Shown: positions 33,913 to 42,468, numbered from the stretch's first letter. The stretch is DNA of 64,000 bases from Actinacidiphila oryziradicis (GCF_005047355.1 NZ_SUMC01000002.1:248001-312000); one strand, 5' to 3'. Program-made: numbers and translations. The notes: generated by a model not told the origin, from the sequence alone.

Positions 33913-35835
33913 ATGAAGATCAAGCGCGTACGCATCGAGAACTTCCGCTGCCTGCACAAGGTGGACATCGGCCTGGAAGTCATCACGTCTTTCCTGGGAC
34001 CTACCGGGGCCGGAAAGTCCACCGTGCTGCGCGCCCTCGATTGGTTCTTCAACGGCGAGAAGTCGGTTGGCCTGAGCGACGAAGACTTGCACTCGGCACG
34101 GGATGGCCGCCGCATCACCGTGGAAGTGGAGTTCGACGACTTGACGGACCACGACCGTGAGACGCTCGGCCACTACGCGCCTCCAGGGGCCGACAGCGTG
34201 ATCGTCTGGCGCACGTGGGAGGAAGGCGAAGACAAGATCACCGGCAAGGGCCTCGCCTACCCGCCCTTCGAGACGGTCCGCCAGGAGACGTCGGCGATGG
34301 ACAAACGTCGGGCTTACGCCCGGCTCCGGGAGGAACAAACTGACCTTGGCCTGCCGTCGGCCGGTTCTGCTGCGGCCGTCGAGGATGCAATGCGCACCTG
34401 GGAGCTGGACAACCGGGACCAGCTCACCGAGACGGAGATCGCGGGAACGCACTTCTTCGGCTTCACGGGGCAGAACAAGCTGGCCGAGCTGATCGACTTC
34501 GTGTTCGTCTCCGCCGATCTGCGCGCTTATGAGGAGGCCGACGACAACAAAGCCACGTTGCTCGGCCGGATCCTCGACCACGCAGTCGACCGCAGCAAGG
34601 CAGCCGAGCAGCTCAGGTCGGTCGAGGAGGGCCTGGCGCAGGAGCGGGAGGAGATTCACTCCAAGGTCTACGGGGAGGTACTGGACAACGTCTCGGCGGA
34701 GCTGTCGCGGGAGGTCGCCCAACTCACCACCGGGCGGACCGTGCGCGTCTCGCCCAAGGTACAGATGCCGAAGCCTGTGAGGACCCTCTTCCGGGTTCGC
34801 ATTCAGGACGGTGCGGCCGATACGTCTGTATACCGTCAAGGGCACGGCTTCCAGAGGGCCCTGATCGTCGCGGCGCTGAAACTTCTCGCCGAGCGCAGGG
34901 ACCCAGAGGGCGGAACCCGGACGCTATGTCTCGCCATCGAGGAGCCCGAACTGTTCCAGCACCCGGCCCGAGCACGGACCTTCGCCGAGGTGCTGCGCGG
35001 GCTGGTGACGACCTCGAACGGCCGCACGCAGGTAATGTACGCGACCCACAACCCCGTGTTCATCGACCACCGCAGTTATCACGAGGTTCGCCGCCTCAGT
35101 CATGACCTCACCGATGGTCACCCGACCACGAGGGTGAATCAGGTCTTCGAGGCGGAGCTATGCCGGGCGCTGGAACCGTACGGGGTGAAGGCCGACTCCG
35201 TCAGGAAGCATGCCGGCCTCAGGTGCGTGGACACCCTGGCGGAGGCATTCTTCTCTGATGTCGCCGTGCTGGTTGAGGGGGACACCGACGCCGCCATCGT
35301 CCTCGGCTGCGCCGAGCGGCAAAACATCGGTCTCGGCTCCCGCGGAATTACCGTCGTCAGCGCCGGAAGCAAGAGCAAGCTAATGCTCTGCCACGCAATT
35401 CTGCGTGCGCTGAACGTGCGCTGCTACGCCGTCTTCGACGGTGACGCCGGGATGGGGGAGCGCAGGCGACAAGGGCTGCAGCCCTCCATGGCAGAGGGGG
35501 ACCGGATCGAGGCACTGCGGAAGATCGACGACGCCGTGCGGAAAAACGTGCAGGACAACACCAATCTGCTTGGCTACCTCGGCGGCCCGCGCAGGGGGGA
35601 GCCCGCCGCCGAGTCCACCCCCGAGTACACGGTCTTCCACGACAATTTGGAGGAGCACCTGACGTCCCACTGGCCGGCGTGGGACGCGCGGAAGCGGGAG
35701 CTGATCAGAGACGGGGAGGGCTTTGCTGGCAAGAACGCCGCGACGTACCGTGAAGCGGCGCGCACCGCCGATGCCGAGCCGCCGTATTTGCTCCAGGCTC
35801 TGTTGGAGAACACGGGAGCGCTCGCTAGGCGTTAG
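33913..35835 (+). CDS. OLD-family ATP-dependent endonuclease (AAA ATPase plus TOPRIM)
   Basis: The 640-residue protein starts MKIKRVRIENFRCLHKVDIG, then has Walker A GPTGAGKST (29-37), Walker B in TLCLAIEEPELFQHP (near 336), an ATHNPVFIDHR switch region, and a TOPRIM domain with VLVEGDTDAAIVL (near 452) and FDGD (near 507). OLD nucleases cut DNA in an ATP-controlled way and several defend against phages. No UvrD-like helicase gene follows, so it is not a Gabija pair. Placed as the last intact gene of the integrated element, it is a plausible defence cargo. Confidence 0.85.
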   Translation: MKIKRVRIENFRCLHKVDIGLEVITSFLGPTGAGKSTVLRALDWFFNGEKSVGLSDEDLHSARDGRRITVEVEFDDLTDHDRETLGHYAPPGADSVIVWRTWEEGEDKITGKGLAYPPFETVRQETSAMDKRRAYARLREEQTDLGLPSAGSAAAVEDAMRTWELDNRDQLTETEIAGTHFFGFTGQNKLAELIDFVFVSADLRAYEEADDNKATLLGRILDHAVDRSKAAEQLRSVEEGLAQEREEIHSKVYGEVLDNVSAELSREVAQLTTGRTVRVSPKVQMPKPVRTLFRVRIQDGAADTSVYRQGHGFQRALIVAALKLLAERRDPEGGTRTLCLAIEEPELFQHPARARTFAEVLRGLVTTSNGRTQVMYATHNPVFIDHRSYHEVRRLSHDLTDGHPTTRVNQVFEAELCRALEPYGVKADSVRKHAGLRCVDTLAEAFFSDVAVLVEGDTDAAIVLGCAERQNIGLGSRGITVVSAGSKSKLMLCHAILRALNVRCYAVFDGDAGMGERRRQGLQPSMAEGDRIEALRKIDDAVRKNVQDNTNLLGYLGGPRRGEPAAESTPEYTVFHDNLEEHLTSHWPAWDARKRELIRDGEGFAGKNAATYREAARTADAEPPYLLQALLENTGALARR

Positions 35836-36015
35836 AGCGGCACTGCGAAGCCGGGGCTCACCAGTTCCGCCAGCGTTGGAGGACGGCCCAGGGCACATCC
35901 AGGGCACATGAGGGCCGAAAACGCCGGTGACCAGCGTCAACTACTGAAGGTAGTTTTGGCTGGTCACCGGGCAGATCGCGGCAAATCCACAGGTCAGCGC
36001 CCCGCCCACACCACT
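35836..36015. other. Element right end, non-coding
   Basis: No gene is visible. It holds two GGGCACAT repeats (35891-35898, 35902-35909) shared with the left end and an imperfect inverted repeat around 35922-35968 (GGTGACCAGC and GCTGGTCACC), which may be part of attR. Confidence 0.45.
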
Positions 36016-36093
36016 TGCTGGTGGAATGGCAGGGCTTCGCCCAGCGGTGCCAGGAGGCAGGACACCAGCTGTACTGCTTGGTGTGGCCGTGAG
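36016..36093. repeat. attR copy of the 78-bp direct repeat
   Basis: Matches 26529-26606 with only two substitutions and still encodes the C-terminal 25 residues and stop of the host protein, without the rest of the gene. Confidence 0.9.
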
Positions 36094-36110
36094 CCGGTGC
36101 CCGGACGTCC

Positions 36111-36603
36111 GTGGATGAGCGGGTCGAGCGGGTCGACGAACAGGACCGGGTCCTGGGCATCGTCGACCGTACCGAGGCCATCCAGCGCGGCTGGCTCCAC
36201 CGCATAGCCACCACGGTCTGCCACGACCCCGCCGGCCGCGTCCTGGTCCACCAGCGACCCGCCGGCGCCTCCCGCTTCCCCGGCCAATACAACATGTTGC
36301 TCGGCGGCGCGGTGAACGTGGGCGAGTCCTACGAGGCGGCTGCGGCTCGCGAACTCGCCGAAGAGACCGGGGTGCACGCATCTGTGCGCTTCCGAGTCAA
36401 ATACCTCTTGCCATGGCGCGATCAGCCCGTACTGGCTCGTCGTGCACGAAGCCGTCATCACGGCTGACATCCACCCCGACCCGGCAGAGATCGCCCGGCA
36501 CCGCTGGATGACCGAGACCGAACTACGAAACGCCGTCCAGCACTGGCCCTTCGTCCCGGACGGCCTCGACGCGTACGCCCGTTACCTCGCCGCACCCTGC
36601 TGA
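36111..36603 (+). pseudogene. NUDIX hydrolase with frameshift (isopentenyl-diphosphate-isomerase-like type)
   Basis: From a GTG at 36111 the frame encodes VERVDEQDRVLGIVDRTEAI, then a NUDIX region GAVNVGESYEAAAARELAEE plus TGV. Near 36430 it shifts: the third frame carries ISPYWLVVHEAVITADIHPD, RHRWMTETELRNAVQHWPFV and ends at 36603. Together they make a full-length NUDIX protein of about 165 residues. An indel near 36410-36430 breaks it, so it is likely inactive unless the sequence has an error. Confidence 0.75.
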
Positions 36604-36617
36604 GCGCCGGGTTCAGC

Positions 36618-36712
36618 GGGTCAGCGGCCCGCCGGTGAACGTAGTGCTTCGAGTCGGTGCTGCCGTTGGCCGGCTGCCCCCGTCTCGTCAACCTCGATCA
36701 ACCCATCAGGCC
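36618..36712 (-). pseudogene. Small remnant of a second NUDIX hydrolase gene
   Basis: Read on the minus strand it gives MGLIEVDETG joined directly to GQPANGSTDSKHYVHRR. These match two separated parts of the intact NUDIX protein at 33019-33555 (GLIEADETP and GQPANGITDSEHYVFRA), so an internal stretch has been deleted. It is a scar only. Confidence 0.6.
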
Positions 36713-36741
36713 CATCAGGCCCATCAGGCCCATCAGGCCCA
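36704..36741. repeat. Four tandem 9-base repeats
   Basis: CATCAGGCC is repeated four times in tandem, at the edge of the NUDIX remnant and 54 bases upstream of the MerR/sliding-clamp gene. It looks like slippage in decayed sequence. Confidence 0.7.
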
Positions 36742-36794
36742 CGGTTGACCCTCGACATGGTCGAGGCCTCACAGTTCTGGGTGTGGAGAGCGAG

Positions 36795-37895
36795 ATGCGC
36801 AGTATCGGTGAGGTGGCCCGCGACAGCGGTCTGAGTGTGAGCGCCCTGCGGTTCTACGACCGTGCCGGCGTGCTCATTCCGGCGTGGGTCGACCCGGTGA
36901 GCGGCTACCGCTGGTACAGCCCCGAACAGCTTGCGGAGTCGCGGCTACTGGCCCGACTGCGGCGGGTCGGAATGCCGTTGGCGGACATCCGGCTGGTGCT
37001 GGCCAGCTGGTCCAGTGCGGACGCCGACCTGGTGCGGAAGCTGCTGGAGGCGCATCTGCGCCGTCTCGAACTCGGGCTGTCCGACGCCCGCCATGAGCTC
37101 TCCACGGTCCGAGCGCTACTCGAACGCAGGGAGAACCCCATGACTTTGGTCCGCACCGCCACCGCCCAACTGACCGTCTCCGCCGCTGAGCTGGCCGCCG
37201 CGCTGGACGCGGTCCGCTTCGCCGCCAGTACCGACCCTGAGCTGCCGATGCTCGGCGGCGTGCTCTTCGACCTGGAGAGCGAGGCGCTCCACGTCGTGGC
37301 CACAGACCGATACCGGATGGCCGTCGCACAAGCCGGTACCACCGGTCACGACGGGACCCGTGTCCAGGTCATCGTGCCCGCTCCGCTCGCGGACGCGATG
37401 CGGGCACTGCTCACTGACGACGCGTCCGCCCAGCTCACGGTGGACGGTGACCGCGTGGTTCTGGAGACGGGGGACCGTCAGACGGCCGGCCGGCGCCTCC
37501 GCCACGAGTTCCCCGACTACCGTCGCCTCGTCCGCCTACCGGCGGGGCGACGCGTCCTCGTCGATGTGCCGGTCCTCCGCGAGGCGGTGGGAACGGGCCC
37601 AGTCCGCGCAAGCAAGGTGCGCGAGCAGGACGGCGTGTCCGTCAGCATCAGCGTGCTCACAGTGACTGCGGACGGTGCGGTGACGGTTTCCGAAGACTTC
37701 GAGGAGGGCCAGGACCACGTCGCGGTCAACCGCGACTTTCTGTTGCACGCCCTCGCCGCGGGAGCCCGGGACCAACTCATTGTGGAGTTCGGTGGCCCTA
37801 CGGCACCCCTGGCGATCCGTCGGCCCGACGCCGAGGACACCTTCTCGATGCTGATGCCGGTTCGCCTGGAAGACCAGCCAGGCGGAAGGGGGTAA
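36795..37895 (+). CDS. MerR-family regulator fused to a DNA sliding-clamp-like domain
   Basis: The 366-residue protein starts MRSIGEVARDSGLSVSALRF, a MerR winged helix (residues 1-70) with a coiled-coil to about 113. From residue 116 it reads QLTVSAAELAAALDAVRFAA, HVVATDRYRMAVAQA and later VNRDFLLHALAAGA, which resemble DNA polymerase III beta-clamp (DnaN) domains. The clamp-like part may sense a ligand, dimerise or tether the regulator. GGAGAG lies just ahead of the ATG at 36795. Confidence 0.8.
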   Translation: MRSIGEVARDSGLSVSALRFYDRAGVLIPAWVDPVSGYRWYSPEQLAESRLLARLRRVGMPLADIRLVLASWSSADADLVRKLLEAHLRRLELGLSDARHELSTVRALLERRENPMTLVRTATAQLTVSAAELAAALDAVRFAASTDPELPMLGGVLFDLESEALHVVATDRYRMAVAQAGTTGHDGTRVQVIVPAPLADAMRALLTDDASAQLTVDGDRVVLETGDRQTAGRRLRHEFPDYRRLVRLPAGRRVLVDVPVLREAVGTGPVRASKVREQDGVSVSISVLTVTADGAVTVSEDFEEGQDHVAVNRDFLLHALAAGARDQLIVEFGGPTAPLAIRRPDAEDTFSMLMPVRLEDQPGGRG

Positions 37896-37927
37896 AGGAC
37901 CCACCCTGCCGGCTCGTTGCGCCGGGC

Positions 37928-38281
37928 TCAGCGGAAGGCGGTGGCGTTCTCCGAAGCCCACTGCTGGAACGATCTCGCCGGGGAGCCGGTGACCCGCGAT
38001 ACCGTATCGCGCACCTGCAGCAGCTCGTCGTTGACATCCCCGCCCATGAGGTCGAGCACCGCGTCCGCGCTCTGGTCTCCCATGAAGGAAGCCATCTGCC
38101 GCCGGGCCTCGTCCCGGCTGATCTCGACGAAGGGCACTTCTTGCCCCAGAACAGCCGCGATGGCCTCGACCTGCTGCCGGGGCGGGATCCGTTCCGGCCC
38201 GGTCAGTGCGTACGTCCGGCTTTGGTGGCCCGGCTCGGTCAGCGCCACTCGGGCCTGAGCGGCGGATCCGGCAGCCGGCAC
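37928..38281 (-). pseudogene. C-terminal remnant of an NmrA-like NAD(P)-binding protein
   Basis: The 117-residue frame reads SRTYALTGPERIPPRQQVEA, then IAAVLGQEVPFVEISRDEAR, FMGDQSADAVLDLMGGDVND and ends SFQQWASENATAFR. This is the C-terminal third of NmrA/SDR-a proteins. The Rossmann nucleotide-binding half is missing, and upstream bases lead into unrelated sequence at about 38285. Not functional. Confidence 0.75.
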
Positions 38282-38406
38282 CTCACCAGCAGACAGCTCC
38301 AGCCTTCAAAAGCGCCTGTTTCCCGGGCCTCGTCCCACGGGAAGGAAGCGTCCGAGCGCGCCACTGCGCTGGCGTGCGACCCCGCTCCGCCGACGAATGG
38401 ATCACT

Positions 38407-38928
38407 GTGATTCAGCCGCACTCCGGCGTCCGACCGCACGCCTTGGAACCCGCGAACGAGTCGATGACCCTGCTCGTCGCCGCCGTGATCGTCCACGACC
38501 AGGACAACCACCGCGTCGTTCTCCTCCAACGCGGCCCCAAGGCCAAATTCGCCCAAGGCCTGTGGGACCTGCCCACCGGCAAGAACGACCCCGGCGAACC
38601 CATCACCGAAACGGCGGTCCGCGAACTCCGCGAGGAGACCGGCCTCCTGGTGGACCCGACGTCCCTGCATCTCGCTCACGTCATCCATGGCGCCTGGGGC
38701 GTCGAATCCCCCAACGGCTTCCTCACCGTCGTCTTCGCCACCCATGAATGGACCGGCGAGCTCATCAACCCGGAGCCCGACAAGCACTCCGAAGTCCGCT
38801 GGGTCGACACCACCGCGATCCCGCAGGAATTCGTACCGTCCACTCGCAACGCGCTCGCCCACTATTTGAACGGCGATGTGCAGGTGACCCTGCGCGGCTG
38901 GAATGAGACCGACGGTAGGCGAACGTAG
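38407..38928 (+). CDS. NUDIX hydrolase
   Basis: The 173-residue protein has the box GKNDPGEPITETAVRELREE plus TGLL and, before it, VVLLQRGPKAKFAQGLWDLP, typical of MutT-like pyrophosphohydrolases. The GTG at 38407 is the probable start, with a later ATG at 38464 (MTLLVAAVIVHD) as an alternative. It is the intact member of a cluster of four NUDIX-related sequences between 33.0 and 38.9 kb. Confidence 0.85.
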   Translation: MIQPHSGVRPHALEPANESMTLLVAAVIVHDQDNHRVVLLQRGPKAKFAQGLWDLPTGKNDPGEPITETAVRELREETGLLVDPTSLHLAHVIHGAWGVESPNGFLTVVFATHEWTGELINPEPDKHSEVRWVDTTAIPQEFVPSTRNALAHYLNGDVQVTLRGWNETDGRRT

Positions 38929-39396
38929 CCGGTCTCCGTTCTCAGACGGCTTGGCCCCGGGGCGGGGGAAGTGGGCGGGGGCCCGGTGGCTGCCCTCCCG
39001 GCCAGTGGGTGGGGGGCTTGGGTCAGGTCGGCGACCTCCGCCTCGAACGGGCGTACGCAGGCATGTGTGGGAACATGGAAAGTGCGCTACGAGGGCGTCT
39101 GCGCAGGGCTTGGACGGGGGCCAAGCACATCCGGTTCGACTGAGCGGCGGCCGTTGGTTTCGGTGGCGGCACTGGTTCTTCCGTGCCCGGCCGCCTCCGG
39201 TACTTCCGTGCCCAGCCTGTCCGGAATTGCCAGGTGCATGTACAAAATATCAAGCGTTTCCTCGCAACCCCGGACGGCTGATCCTCCGCGCAAGGCAACC
39301 TCGGACGCGTCACTTCCCTCCTACAGCGCGTAGGAGCTTGGCGCGTCGCCCCGCCACCTGCGGCCCGACCATCAGCGCAGATAGGACGCACTGGAC
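38929..39396. other. Non-coding or decayed spacer
   Basis: No convincing gene. Open frames exist on the plus strand but their composition is irregular. The promoter of the glycosyltransferase gene is expected near 39230-39390, where the sequence becomes less GC-rich (for example ATGTACAAAATATC near 39238). Confidence 0.35.
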
Positions 39397-40611
39397 ATGT
39401 CGATCCGGGAGATGACCACAATCAAGACGGTCGACACTCCGAGAGTCCCACTACCCTCGCAGCGAGTGCGTGCGGCGCTGCGAGACGCGGCACCCGCTCT
39501 GCTGGGCTACGCCGCCGTACGCGCCGTCGGCGTGGTGGTGCTCATCTACTGGGGTCACGCGCGAGGCCAGTCGTGGCTCCGCAAGCTATCGACGATATGG
39601 GACGCGAACTGGTACGCGAACGTCGCCGTTCACGGCTACGGCCACTCGCTGCCCGCGATGAGCAACGGCCACGGCCCCACCGTGCACAGCAACATGGCGT
39701 TCTTCCCGCTGTACCCGGCGGCCATCCGGGTGGTGCGGGCGATCACGCCATTCGACACGCACTCCTCCGCGCTGGCGATCGCCTGGGTGGCCTCGCTGGC
39801 GGCGGCGTGGGGCATCTTCGCCGTCGGCTCCTGGTGCTACGGCCGTCAAGTGGGAATCGCGGCCACGTTGCTCTGGGGCGTGCTGCCGCAGGCAGTGATA
39901 GAGAGCCTGGCGTACACCGAGCCGCTGTTCACCGCGCTGGCCGCCTGGTCGCTGTACGCCGTACTGACCCGCCGGTGGCTGTGGGCGGGGGTGCTGTGCG
40001 CCCTGGCCGGACTGACCCGGCCGAGCGGTGCCGCGGTGTTGGCGGCAGTCGGCTTCGCAGTGGGCGCGGAACTGCTGCGACTCCGGCGGCTCGGGCAGCC
40101 GGCCAAGGCGTGGCGCCCCTGCCTCGGATTGCTCATCGGCGCGGCCGGCCTGTTCGGATACGTCGGCTGGGTCGACCTCCGGCTCGGCCGTTGGGACGGC
40201 TATCTGGCCGTCCAGCACCAGTGGAACTCGAACTTCGACTTTGGGCACTCCACAGCACGCCACATCGCCGCGCTCCTGCTGCACTCCACGCCGTCGCCGC
40301 TCGGCGGGATCGTCGTGACGCTGATCCTGTGCGCGGCAGCGGTACTTTTCGCCCTGTCGTCCGCGAACCGCCAGCCGCTGCCGCTGCTCGTCTACAGCGC
40401 GATGCTCATGGTGATGGCCGTGGGGGACACGGGATTCTTCAATTCCCGCTCGCGCTTCCTGCTCCCCGCCTTCCCGCTGCTGCTGCCCCTGGCGACGGGC
40501 CTGACCCGGGTGCGCTCCCGGGCCAGCCGAGTCGTCCTGCTGTCTTCGGCGACCATCGCGTCCGCGCTCTACGGCGGCTTCCTGGTCTACGTCTACAACC
40601 ACGCCCTCTAG
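39397..40611 (+). CDS. PIG-V-like membrane glycosyltransferase
   Basis: The 404-residue protein has about ten hydrophobic helices and the WDANWY motif near residue 68 (IWDANWYANVAVHGYGHS), followed by FFPLYPAAIRVV, as in PIG-V/GT-C mannosyltransferases that use polyprenyl-phosphate sugars. It should act at the outer face of the membrane on lipids or proteins. ATG 39412 (MTTIKTV) is an alternative start. Its stop overlaps the convergent DUF3152 remnant. Confidence 0.8.
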   Translation: MSIREMTTIKTVDTPRVPLPSQRVRAALRDAAPALLGYAAVRAVGVVVLIYWGHARGQSWLRKLSTIWDANWYANVAVHGYGHSLPAMSNGHGPTVHSNMAFFPLYPAAIRVVRAITPFDTHSSALAIAWVASLAAAWGIFAVGSWCYGRQVGIAATLLWGVLPQAVIESLAYTEPLFTALAAWSLYAVLTRRWLWAGVLCALAGLTRPSGAAVLAAVGFAVGAELLRLRRLGQPAKAWRPCLGLLIGAAGLFGYVGWVDLRLGRWDGYLAVQHQWNSNFDFGHSTARHIAALLLHSTPSPLGGIVVTLILCAAAVLFALSSANRQPLPLLVYSAMLMVMAVGDTGFFNSRSRFLLPAFPLLLPLATGLTRVRSRASRVVLLSSATIASALYGGFLVYVYNHAL

Positions 40612-40896
40612 GGGGCCGCTGGGCCGCCCAGGTATCTGCCGCTGGGGCTGTACGGCCAGGCGTTGGCCACGCAGCCGTGGAGTCCGTCGATCTGCTGCAT
40701 CATCGCCGGTGCGGGCTTGCCCTTTCCGGGGCAGCCCTCGTGGCCGTGGCCGATGCGGTGGCCGACCTCATGGTTGATGATCAGCGCCCGGTACTCGTGG
40801 ATCGGCCCTAGGAACTGCGGTGGGCCGGTGTTCCAGCGCTTCAGGTTGACCATCACCTGACTGCCGACGGAGCAGTTGACCTCGCTGATTGGAACC
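40608..40896 (-). pseudogene. C-terminal remnant of a DUF3152 metalloprotease-like protein
   Basis: The minus frame reads VNCSVGSQVMVNLKRWNTGP, then YRALIINHEVGHRIGHGHEG (HExxHxxGxxH-like zinc motif HEVGHRIGHGH) and PAPAMMQQIDGLHGCVANAW. These are the final 90 residues of DUF3152 proteins. The N-terminal region with signal peptide is absent and the frame degrades above 40896. The zinc site itself is intact. Confidence 0.7.
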
Positions 40897-40987
40897 GGTC
40901 GGGGCGCCCTCCGCGTTGCCCCATCTTTCGTAGGTCACTGGTTATACGTCTTATACGTCGCTGCGGGCCGCAGAACTCACGGGCGGT

Positions 40988-41752
40988 TCACTGGGGCGCC
41001 GGCGGAGCGACCACGGGGAAGGGGATCTGGTCGGTGTCGAATCCGCCCTCGATGATCTGGCGGGCGAAGTCCGAGAGGCGCAGGTGCTGCGAGCGGGCGT
41101 ATTTACGGAAGGCGACAAAGGCCTCGTCGACGGTGGTCTGCCAGCGTTCGGCCAGGACGCCCTTCGCCTGTTCGACCAGGATGCGGCTGGTCAGCGCGGC
41201 TTGGAGCTGGCCCTTTTCGACGTATGTCTGTTCAAGGGTCCGCTGTTGCAGGATCGCGATGGTGGCGACGTCGCCCAGTGCCTGGGCCAGCGCGACGCCC
41301 TCGATGCCGAGTGGGGGCGCGGGTGCGGCCTGGAAAAGGCTGAGGGCCCCTACGATCCGCGTGCGCAGCCGCAGGGGCAGGGCGTGGGTGACGGTGAAGC
41401 CGGATGCCCGGGCGCGGGAGGCGAACTGGGGCCATGCTGCGGTGGCGGTCAGATCGGTGAGGTTGATGTTGGTCCTGGCGGAACCGGAGCGGTAGCACTC
41501 CACGCAGGGGCCCTGGGCGTGCTGGAGGGCGAAGAGTTCGAGCAGCCGGGTGTGCTCGTCCGAGGCGGCGATGATCTGCAGGTCTCCGTACTGGTCGGCG
41601 AGCAGGATCCCTGCGGCGGACACGCCCAGCAACTCCACACAGCGCGTGGAGAGATTCTGGAGGAAGTCGATGACGTCGAACTCGTCGATCAGTGAGTCGG
41701 CCACCTCCACGAAGATCTCTGCCAGACGTTGTTCACGGGCCACTCTGATCAT
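40988..41752 (-). CDS. GAF and ANTAR domain regulator (first)
   Basis: The 254-residue protein has a GAF domain (AEIFVEVADSLIDEFDVIDF to about residue 165) and a C-terminal ANTAR RNA-binding domain: LTSRILVEQAKGVLAERWQT and AFVAFRKYARSQHLRLSDFA. ANTAR proteins bind paired hairpins in nascent RNA to prevent termination. The ATG at 41752 overlaps the previous stop as ATGA; a GTG at 41743 after AAGGGG is an alternative and gives the more usual N-terminus AREQRL. Confidence 0.85.
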   Translation of the reverse strand: MIRVAREQRLAEIFVEVADSLIDEFDVIDFLQNLSTRCVELLGVSAAGILLADQYGDLQIIAASDEHTRLLELFALQHAQGPCVECYRSGSARTNINLTDLTATAAWPQFASRARASGFTVTHALPLRLRTRIVGALSLFQAAPAPPLGIEGVALAQALGDVATIAILQQRTLEQTYVEKGQLQAALTSRILVEQAKGVLAERWQTTVDEAFVAFRKYARSQHLRLSDFARQIIEGGFDTDQIPFPVVAPPAPQ

Positions 41753-42468
41753 CCCCTTGGGTTTCCGGGCGGATTCGGCCCGTTCATTGCGACGTGAAAA
41801 CGCAATCGCCTGGCCACCACATCGTGGGCAACATCGTTGATGGGACGTCCGCTGCTGTACGCCGAGGCCCGCAGGCGCAGCAACGCTTCGGGGAAGGGAA
41901 CATCGAGCTGGACAGTTATCATGCCGGTCGCCTGGTGCACCACAGCTCGTTGAAGCACCCGGGTGGACTCCGCGGGCGCCCAGGAATCCAGCAGGCGTCC
42001 GTCGCCGCCGAGGAAGAGCGCGGTCAACACCGCGGACAGCGCGAGGGCGTCCGTGGCCTGCTGCTCGGACATCGGCCCGGAGGAGCGGCGCAGCGCCGTC
42101 AGGACACCCACCCGGATGGCCCCGAGCCCCAGGGGAAAGCAGAAGACCGCGCGTACGGGCAGGCCTTCGAGCGTCTGGGCCAGGACCGGCCACCGATCAG
42201 GGCGGATCCTGGCCAGGTCAGGCGCCGCCACCAGTTCGCCCGAACGGAGCGCGTCGGGGCCGGGCCCCTCACCGAGCGTGAATTGCGCGTCCTCGAAGCG
42301 AACGCTGAGATCTCCGGAACACCAGACCAGCTCCGAGGCGCTTCCCGAGACCGCCAGGGATGCCGCGATGCTGTCCACGCCGAGGGCGGCGGCGCTCGCC
42401 ACGGCGGTATGTGAGCGGTCCCGCCGGTGCAGCAGGGCCAGGATCTCGGCCATGCGGTCGCTGATCAC
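41749..42468 (-). CDS. GAF and ANTAR domain regulator (second)
   Basis: The 239-residue protein has a GAF-like sensor (HTAVASAAALGVDSIAASLA to VRAVFCFPLGLGAIRVGVLT) and a C-terminal ANTAR-type region, LQRAVVHQATGMITVQLDVP and ALLRLRASAYSSGRPINDVA. It is coupled to the first GAF/ANTAR gene by an ATGA overlap, so the two are probably made together and may form a heteromeric sensor. Confidence 0.82.
   Translation of the reverse strand: MISDRMAEILALLHRRDRSHTAVASAAALGVDSIAASLAVSGSASELVWCSGDLSVRFEDAQFTLGEGPGPDALRSGELVAAPDLARIRPDRWPVLAQTLEGLPVRAVFCFPLGLGAIRVGVLTALRRSSGPMSEQQATDALALSAVLTALFLGGDGRLLDSWAPAESTRVLQRAVVHQATGMITVQLDVPFPEALLRLRASAYSSGRPINDVAHDVVARRLRFHVAMNGPNPPGNPRG

Larger units (their letters stand above)
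26529..36093. mobile_element. Integrated element with 78-bp direct repeats (attL/attR)
   Basis: The repeats at both ends are perfect over 62 bases (26529-26590 and 36016-36077) and extend to 78 bases with two mismatches. The left copy is the 3' end of an intact host gene and the integrase gene lies just inside it, pointing inwards to the repeat, as expected for site-specific integration. The unit is 9.49 kb. It contains an integrase, a mobilisation-gene remnant, a radical SAM peptide operon, a phosphotransferase, an XRE/TPR regulator, a NUDIX hydrolase and an OLD-family nuclease. No replication, excisionase or conjugation gene was seen, so it is probably a degraded or helper-dependent element. 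Confidence 0.85.

Noticed and set aside
33913..36015. Gabija defence pair (GajA plus GajB)
   Set aside because: No helicase gene follows the OLD-type nuclease before attR, and none precedes it.
26529..36093. Complete conjugative element of the pSAM2 (AICE) type
   Set aside because: No replication initiator, FtsK-like transfer protein, excisionase or spread genes are present; only a broken mobilisation-like fragment.
36704..36741. Short tandem repeats as a CRISPR or iteron candidate
   Set aside because: Only four 9-base units without spacers, no replication or cas genes nearby.
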